The position numbers and the translations under genes are program-made. This document shows, in pieces, positions 6,977 through 10,428 of a stretch of DNA of 10,428 bases. How positions within the stretch are numbered: position 1 is the first letter of the stretch; each line of letters opens with the position of its first letter. A model generated the notes under the pieces. That model had not been told where the DNA came from. It saw nothing but the letters and a program-made list of their open reading frames with translations, and searched no databases. This DNA comes from DASSFZ01 sp035693785 (GTDB lineage: Bacteria; Chloroflexota; Anaerolineae; Fen-1058), in assembly GCA_035693785.1 (NCBI GenBank), contig DASSFZ010000483.1:1-10428 (forward strand), read 5' to 3'.

Positions 6977-8179
6977 GCCGAAGTCTCGCACGGCCATGTC
7001 TGCGATCGTTCGCCCGATGCTGAAGGAGGCCGTGGCCGCCGGGGATGGCACGTTCAGCACGTGAATCATCCGGCCCGTTTCGATGATGCGGAAATCGTCC
7101 ACGAGCGACCCGCCCGGCTCGAGCGCTTGCGCACGGACTCCGGCGCCGGCCGGACGCACGTCCTCGACGCGCAGTTCGGGCATCAGGCGCTGAAGCGCCT
7201 TGACGAACGCCCGCTTACTGAGTGAGCGATAGAACTCGCCCAGCCCCATGCGCCAGTAGCGGCGCGCCATGCGCCAGAACCCGCTATGGCCCAACAGGCT
7301 CAGCGTATCACGAGCCGAGAAGCTCGATCGCCGGTAGCCCTCACGCCTGAAGGCGAGGACGGCATTCGGGCCGGCTGCGACGCCGCCGTGGATCATGCGC
7401 GTGAAGTGGACGCCGAGGAAGGGAAAGCGGGGGTCGGGGACAGGGTAGATAAGATTCCTCACAAGAGATCGGCGATTGGAGATTAGCTCGTAATACTCGC
7501 CGCGGAAGGGAACGATCCGCAGGCCGGGATCGACGCCGCACATGCGCGCGATGCGATCCGAGTGCAAGCCGCCGCAGTTGATGAGATTGCGGCAGTCCAC
7601 CGTCCCACTATCGGTTTCGAGCGCAAGCGCATCTGCCGCGCGGTGGAAGCGCCGCACCCGCGAGCGCAGCCGCACTTCGCCGCCGGTTTGCCACACCAGG
7701 CTGGCGACCGTCTGCGCAACCTGGACGTAATCGACAATGCCCGTCTCGGGGACGTGCAGCCCGGCGATGCCCCCCGCGTGCGGCTCGTAATCCCGAATCT
7801 CCTCTCCGCGAAGCCGGCGCATCCCGTTCAATCCGTTCTCGCGCCCACGGCGTTCCAGCTCGTTGAGCGCGGGCAACTCGTCTTCGCTTGTGGCCACGAC
7901 GATCTTGCCGCAGAGCTCGTGCGCGATGCCGTGCTCCTCGCAGAATCGATACAGCGCCTGACGGCCTTCGACGCAGTTGCGCGCCTTGAGCGAGCCGGGC
8001 TTGTAGTACAGGCCGGAGTGGATCACGCCGCTGTTGTGGCCGGTCTGGTGCGCCGCCAGTTGCGCTTCGGCTTCGAGCACGACGAGCGAGACGCGAGCGC
8101 GCGACGCCAGCGCCAGCGCCGTCGCCAGGCCGACGATCCCGCCGCCGATGATGGCTACGTCATATCGCTGCGAGGTCAT
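6971..8179 (-). CDS. lhgO: L-2-hydroxyglutarate oxidase/dehydrogenase, FAD-dependent (LhgO)
   Basis: A 402-residue flavoenzyme of the DAO superfamily. The family oxidises L-2-hydroxyglutarate to 2-oxoglutarate, in bacteria often passing electrons to the quinone pool. The N-terminal Rossmann motif is GGGIVG (residues 12-17), with an acidic residue ending the second strand (E36). The family signature HQTGHNSGVIHSGLYY (44-59) is intact. Further typical pieces are NCGGLHSDRIARMCG, RGEYYEL, YPVPDPRFPFLGVH and the C-terminal NVPSPAATASFSIG flavin-binding segment. I chose the ATG at 8179 over an upstream extension to 8437 because the flavin motif must be near the N-terminus and the extension lies inside hemH and is low-complexity. 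The start overlaps the hemH stop as ATGA, which implies coupled translation. It could be a related DAO oxidase of different substrate, but the signature favours LhgO. Confidence 0.9.
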   Translation of the reverse strand: MTSQRYDVAIIGGGIVGLATALALASRARVSLVVLEAEAQLAAHQTGHNSGVIHSGLYYKPGSLKARNCVEGRQALYRFCEEHGIAHELCGKIVVATSEDELPALNELERRGRENGLNGMRRLRGEEIRDYEPHAGGIAGLHVPETGIVDYVQVAQTVASLVWQTGGEVRLRSRVRRFHRAADALALETDSGTVDCRNLINCGGLHSDRIARMCGVDPGLRIVPFRGEYYELISNRRSLVRNLIYPVPDPRFPFLGVHFTRMIHGGVAAGPNAVLAFRREGYRRSSFSARDTLSLLGHSGFWRMARRYWRMGLGEFYRSLSKRAFVKALQRLMPELRVEDVRPAGAGVRAQALEPGGSLVDDFRIIETGRMIHVLNVPSPAATASFSIGRTIADMAVRDFGL

Positions 8180-9207
8180 GGCGTCAGGGAGGCTTGAGCG
8201 ATGCGGTGTTCGCACCACTGCGCGAGCGCGCCAATCCACGTGGGATGATCGTTGAGACAGGGGATCAACCGGAGCTCGAGGCCGCCGGCGCCGAGGAAAG
8301 CCTCGCGGCCGTCGATGCCGATCTCTTGCAACGATTCGAGGCAGTCGCTCACGAACGCCGGGCAAATGAGCAGGAGCTTCTTGACGCCGCCGGAAGCCAG
8401 GCGGGCCAATTCGGCGCCCGTGGCGGGCAGCAGCCACCTGTCACGGCCGAGCCGCGATTGAAAGGCAATCGAGTATTTCCCTTCGGGCACGCCGGCTCGA
8501 CGCACGAACGCCTGCGTTGTCCTGAACACCTGGGCGCGATAGCAGGTCGCGTGCGCCGGTGATGCGACATTGCAGCAATCGGGAACGGCGAGGCAGTGCT
8601 TTCCGGTCGGGTCCGTTTTTCGCAGATGCCGCTCCGGCAGGCCGTGGTAACTGAACAGCAGGTGGTCGAAACCTTCGGCAAGGTGATCTCGCGCGCTGGC
8701 GACCAGCGCGTCGATGTACAGCGGATTGTCGTAAAAGGGCGGCAGGACGTCGAGCAAGGTCTCGGGGCTGAGGCGCGACAGTGTCCGGCGAACGGCTACG
8801 ACGATCGATTCGTACGTCGACATTGCGTAGTGCGGAAACAATGGCACCAGCAGAACCCAGTCGACGCGGCGGTCGAGCAGCTCCTGCAGACCCTGTTGAA
8901 CCGAGGGATGGCCGTAGCGCATCGCCAGCGCGACCGGCGCGTCGATGCGGTCCTGGAGTTTCTGCTGCACACGCCGGCTGATGACGATCAGCGGCGATCC
9001 CTCGTCCCCCCAGATCGAGCGGTACGCCTCGGCGGAATGTCTGGGTCGCGAGGGCAGGATGAAGAGGCTGACGATGAGCCGCCGGATCGGATAGGGGAAG
9101 TCCAGCACCCGCCCATCCATGAGGAACTCGTCGAGATACGCACGAACGTCCTCGACGGAGGGAGAATCGGGTGAGCCGGTGTTAACGAGAAGAATGCCTG
9201 TCGTCAC
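8176..9207 (-). CDS. hemH: Ferrochelatase (HemH/CpfC) with an internal four-cysteine motif
   Basis: A 343-residue enzyme that inserts Fe2+ into a porphyrin at the end of heme synthesis. The start is a GTG at 9207 overlapping the preceding stop as GTGA. The family opening GILLVNTGSP, the active-site motif LFSYHGLPERH with the metal-binding His188, and the downstream PAFVSDCLESLQEIG with Glu291 are all present, so the active site looks complete. Between them lie Cys205, Cys211, Cys212 and Cys222 (C-x5-CC-x9-C), in the same region as the cysteines that bind a [2Fe-2S] cluster in the Bdellovibrio-type ferrochelatases. I infer a cluster here. Whether the substrate is protoporphyrin IX or coproporphyrin III cannot be decided from this window, and no other heme gene is visible. 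The length is normal for the family. Confidence 0.95.
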   Translation of the reverse strand: MTTGILLVNTGSPDSPSVEDVRAYLDEFLMDGRVLDFPYPIRRLIVSLFILPSRPRHSAEAYRSIWGDEGSPLIVISRRVQQKLQDRIDAPVALAMRYGHPSVQQGLQELLDRRVDWVLLVPLFPHYAMSTYESIVVAVRRTLSRLSPETLLDVLPPFYDNPLYIDALVASARDHLAEGFDHLLFSYHGLPERHLRKTDPTGKHCLAVPDCCNVASPAHATCYRAQVFRTTQAFVRRAGVPEGKYSIAFQSRLGRDRWLLPATGAELARLASGGVKKLLLICPAFVSDCLESLQEIGIDGREAFLGAGGLELRLIPCLNDHPTWIGALAQWCEHRIAQASLTP

Positions 9208-10187
9208 CGCGATCGAGCTGCCTTCTTGAACGGATTCAGCCGGCCGCCCAGGGTGCGGATTCTGCCGGTCACCGATCCGACCGTTCCGACACCGGCCCTC
9301 TTCGCGGCGGACAGGATAGCCTTTGAGACGACCATGGACGACGAGCTGACAATCGCGCCCAGCATAGACGCTGCCGTAACACTCGCATAGCGGCGCACGG
9401 CTCTTCGATCGAACGTCGTCAGCGAAGCGCAGTATCGCTGGCCGATCACGCCAACCCGCAGCGTCAAGAACGCGTTCGCCGTTCCCTCTAGAATGGATTG
9501 CGTCACGAGCGTGGCGACCATGTTCATGCCGGGCGCTGCGCTTGCCAGCGAACCGCCGAGCGCAGAAGCTATCACCGGCTCCACTTGTTCGCTGATGTCC
9601 AGGTCCTCGATCTGGCTGACCAGGAAGGCCGTCGCGCCGATGTTGGCGTACAGTTGAATCAGCTCGGGCAAGGACGGGCGTTGATAGTACAGGTGGGCCA
9701 ATTGCCAGACCATGCGCGACTGGGCGATGAGCACCATCAGCGCGTCGAGCCGGCCATTTTGCGATATCGCCGTACTCACAAACACGGTCGACGCGGTCGC
9801 TTTGATCATCCGGCTGGCCTGTTCGTCCAGAACGTTGAGCGCGGCTTCGATGCCTGCGCGGTCATTGAGCTGCAGATCCCGACCGGCGAGATGCGGATTC
9901 GTCGCCAGCCGCGCGCCGAGTCGTTTCAGATACGTTCGGAACTCCGGGGACTGGTCATCGGCGGGAGGCTGGGTGGCTTGAGGCAGGCGGACGAACATCA
10001 CGATCGGAACGAGCACGATCAGCGCGTAGACGATCAGCAGGCCATAGAGAACAACCTGCCCAAATACCGGACTGACCGTGTTCGCCAGCGCGACGACCTG
10101 GGCTGTCTGGTTGACGACGAAGATAGCGGAGCAGATTAAGACGAAGATGCCAGTGAAGAGTACGAGGCGTCCAAGTTGGGCCGTCAT
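9204..10187 (-). CDS. DUF697 (YcjF-like) membrane protein
   Basis: A 327-residue predicted inner-membrane protein. Two hydrophobic segments lie near the N-terminus (about 8-26 and 44-67), followed by a charged stretch (70-135). A region of DUF697 type then covers about 138-255: TAISQNGRLDALMVL, SRMVWQLAHLYYQRP and NAFLTLRVGVIGQRYC fit the pattern of E. coli YcjF in order and spacing. The C-terminal tail is basic (RLNPFKKAARSR). E. coli ycjF belongs to the phage-shock operon beside the GTPase-like ycjX, but no YcjX homologue is visible here. The function of the domain is unknown. The ATG at 10187 has only a modest purine stretch upstream (GGAAGAAG). The stop overlaps the GTG start of hemH by 4 bases, so it is the upstream member of a coupled operon with hemH and lhgO. 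The assignment rests on motif resemblance only. Confidence 0.7.
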   Translation of the reverse strand: MTAQLGRLVLFTGIFVLICSAIFVVNQTAQVVALANTVSPVFGQVVLYGLLIVYALIVLVPIVMFVRLPQATQPPADDQSPEFRTYLKRLGARLATNPHLAGRDLQLNDRAGIEAALNVLDEQASRMIKATASTVFVSTAISQNGRLDALMVLIAQSRMVWQLAHLYYQRPSLPELIQLYANIGATAFLVSQIEDLDISEQVEPVIASALGGSLASAAPGMNMVATLVTQSILEGTANAFLTLRVGVIGQRYCASLTTFDRRAVRRYASVTAASMLGAIVSSSSMVVSKAILSAAKRAGVGTVGSVTGRIRTLGGRLNPFKKAARSR

Positions 10188-10226
10188 GTTCGCTTCTTCC
10201 GTCCTAGCCGAGTGAGGTGTTTGGCG

Positions 10227-10355
10227 CTACCCTGTAATCGTGGCAGCCACTTGTCGCTCGCCTTGATGGAAAAGATTCTGAGCGCAGCGTTCATTGGAGA
10301 TGAACAACACGTCTGCGGCGCGCACCGTATCAGGATTGCAGCGTTTGACGGTCAT
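10227..10355 (-). pseudogene. Probable remnant of a Uma2 (DUF820) family gene, 42 codons
   Basis: The ORF runs from an ATG at 10355 to a TAG at 10227. Its sequence NPDTVRAADVLFISNER closely resembles the core of Uma2 proteins, where a NPDTVRAPDVAF-like stretch precedes a catalytic-type glutamate segment. Both the usual N-terminal half and the downstream VEVLSP-like block are missing, and a stop lies in frame a few codons upstream (TGA at 10382-10380). I therefore read it as a decayed fragment. The alternative is a genuine small protein, since its ATG overlaps the preceding TGA as ATGA. The match is from memory of the family pattern. Confidence 0.45.
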
Positions 10356-10428
10356 CGTGCTGTCCCTGTGCGAAGATTTTCAATGAGCCCTTCAACTTGC
10401 TTCAACGAACCACGAACATCCTCCTCTG
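10352..10428 (-). CDS. C-terminal end of an unidentified gene entering from the right edge
   Basis: An open frame from the edge to a TGA at 10354-10352 encodes 24 residues ending in SLKQVEGLIENLRTGTAR, preceded by acidic residues. The amphipathic helical look and the ATGA overlap with the following ORF suggest a real gene end, but it is too short to identify. It could equally be part of the same decayed region as the Uma2-like fragment. Confidence 0.3.
   Translation of the reverse strand, partial: EEDVRGSLKQVEGLIENLRTGTAR

Noticed and set aside
8180..8437. An 86-codon N-terminal extension of the LhgO frame
   Set aside because: The added residues are Arg/Pro-rich, lie inside hemH, and would push the flavin-binding motif away from the N-terminus. 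The ATG at 8179 overlapping the hemH stop is the better start.
9498..10139. A 213-codon plus-strand frame over the DUF697 gene
   Set aside because: It has shadow-type composition (Arg, Asp, His, Gln) and no domain resemblance. The minus strand has membrane segments and a family match.
1..10428. A new antiphage or mobile genetic system
   Set aside because: Apart from the Uma2-like scrap, no nuclease, helicase, integrase, transposase, toxin-antitoxin pair or attachment site was seen. Composition and coding style are even across the window.

Overview
The window is GC-rich, compact and chromosomal in character. It holds six genes or gene ends that I can name or outline with some support, plus a possible decayed fragment at the right edge. 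The mix is a membrane-anchored alpha-2-macroglobulin with Ig-like repeats, a SIMPL-domain protein, an OmpR/PhoB-type response regulator, a ferrochelatase with an internal cysteine cluster, an L-2-hydroxyglutarate oxidase, a DUF697 membrane protein and a Uma2-like scrap. With the AGACC/GGTCT palindromes, this suggests a free-living bacterium, and Chloroflexota is my best guess. That guess rests on general impression, not on a marker gene.

Left half, minus strand (1-6048): a SIMPL/DUF541 protein (5284-6048) is followed by a very large alpha-2-macroglobulin gene (1-4975) that runs off the left edge inside its thioester domain. The 308-base gap between them carries two near-identical 38-base palindromic units, the first only 3 bases after the SIMPL stop. 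Both proteins have an N-terminal membrane segment and are predicted to face the outside, so together they look like an envelope protection or stress module.

Middle (6049-6286): an AT-rich divergent promoter region separates the SIMPL gene from a response regulator on the plus strand (6287-6976). No histidine kinase gene is adjacent.

Right half, minus strand (6971-10428): the genes read from right to left. A gene end enters from the right edge, then a 42-codon ORF resembling the core of a Uma2 (DUF820) protein, then a DUF697/YcjF-like membrane protein, then ferrochelatase (hemH), then L-2-hydroxyglutarate oxidase (lhgO). The DUF697-hemH and hemH-lhgO junctions are 4-base start/stop overlaps (GTGA and ATGA), so these three form a tight, probably translationally coupled operon. 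The lhgO gene meets the response regulator tail to tail, and both stop codons lie within one 6-base palindrome.

I found no tRNA, rRNA, CRISPR array, insertion sequence or recognisable defence system. Most of the window is ordinary housekeeping and envelope biology. The less ordinary points are the architecture of the macroglobulin, the paired palindromes, the cysteine cluster in HemH and the extreme packing of the right-hand operon.
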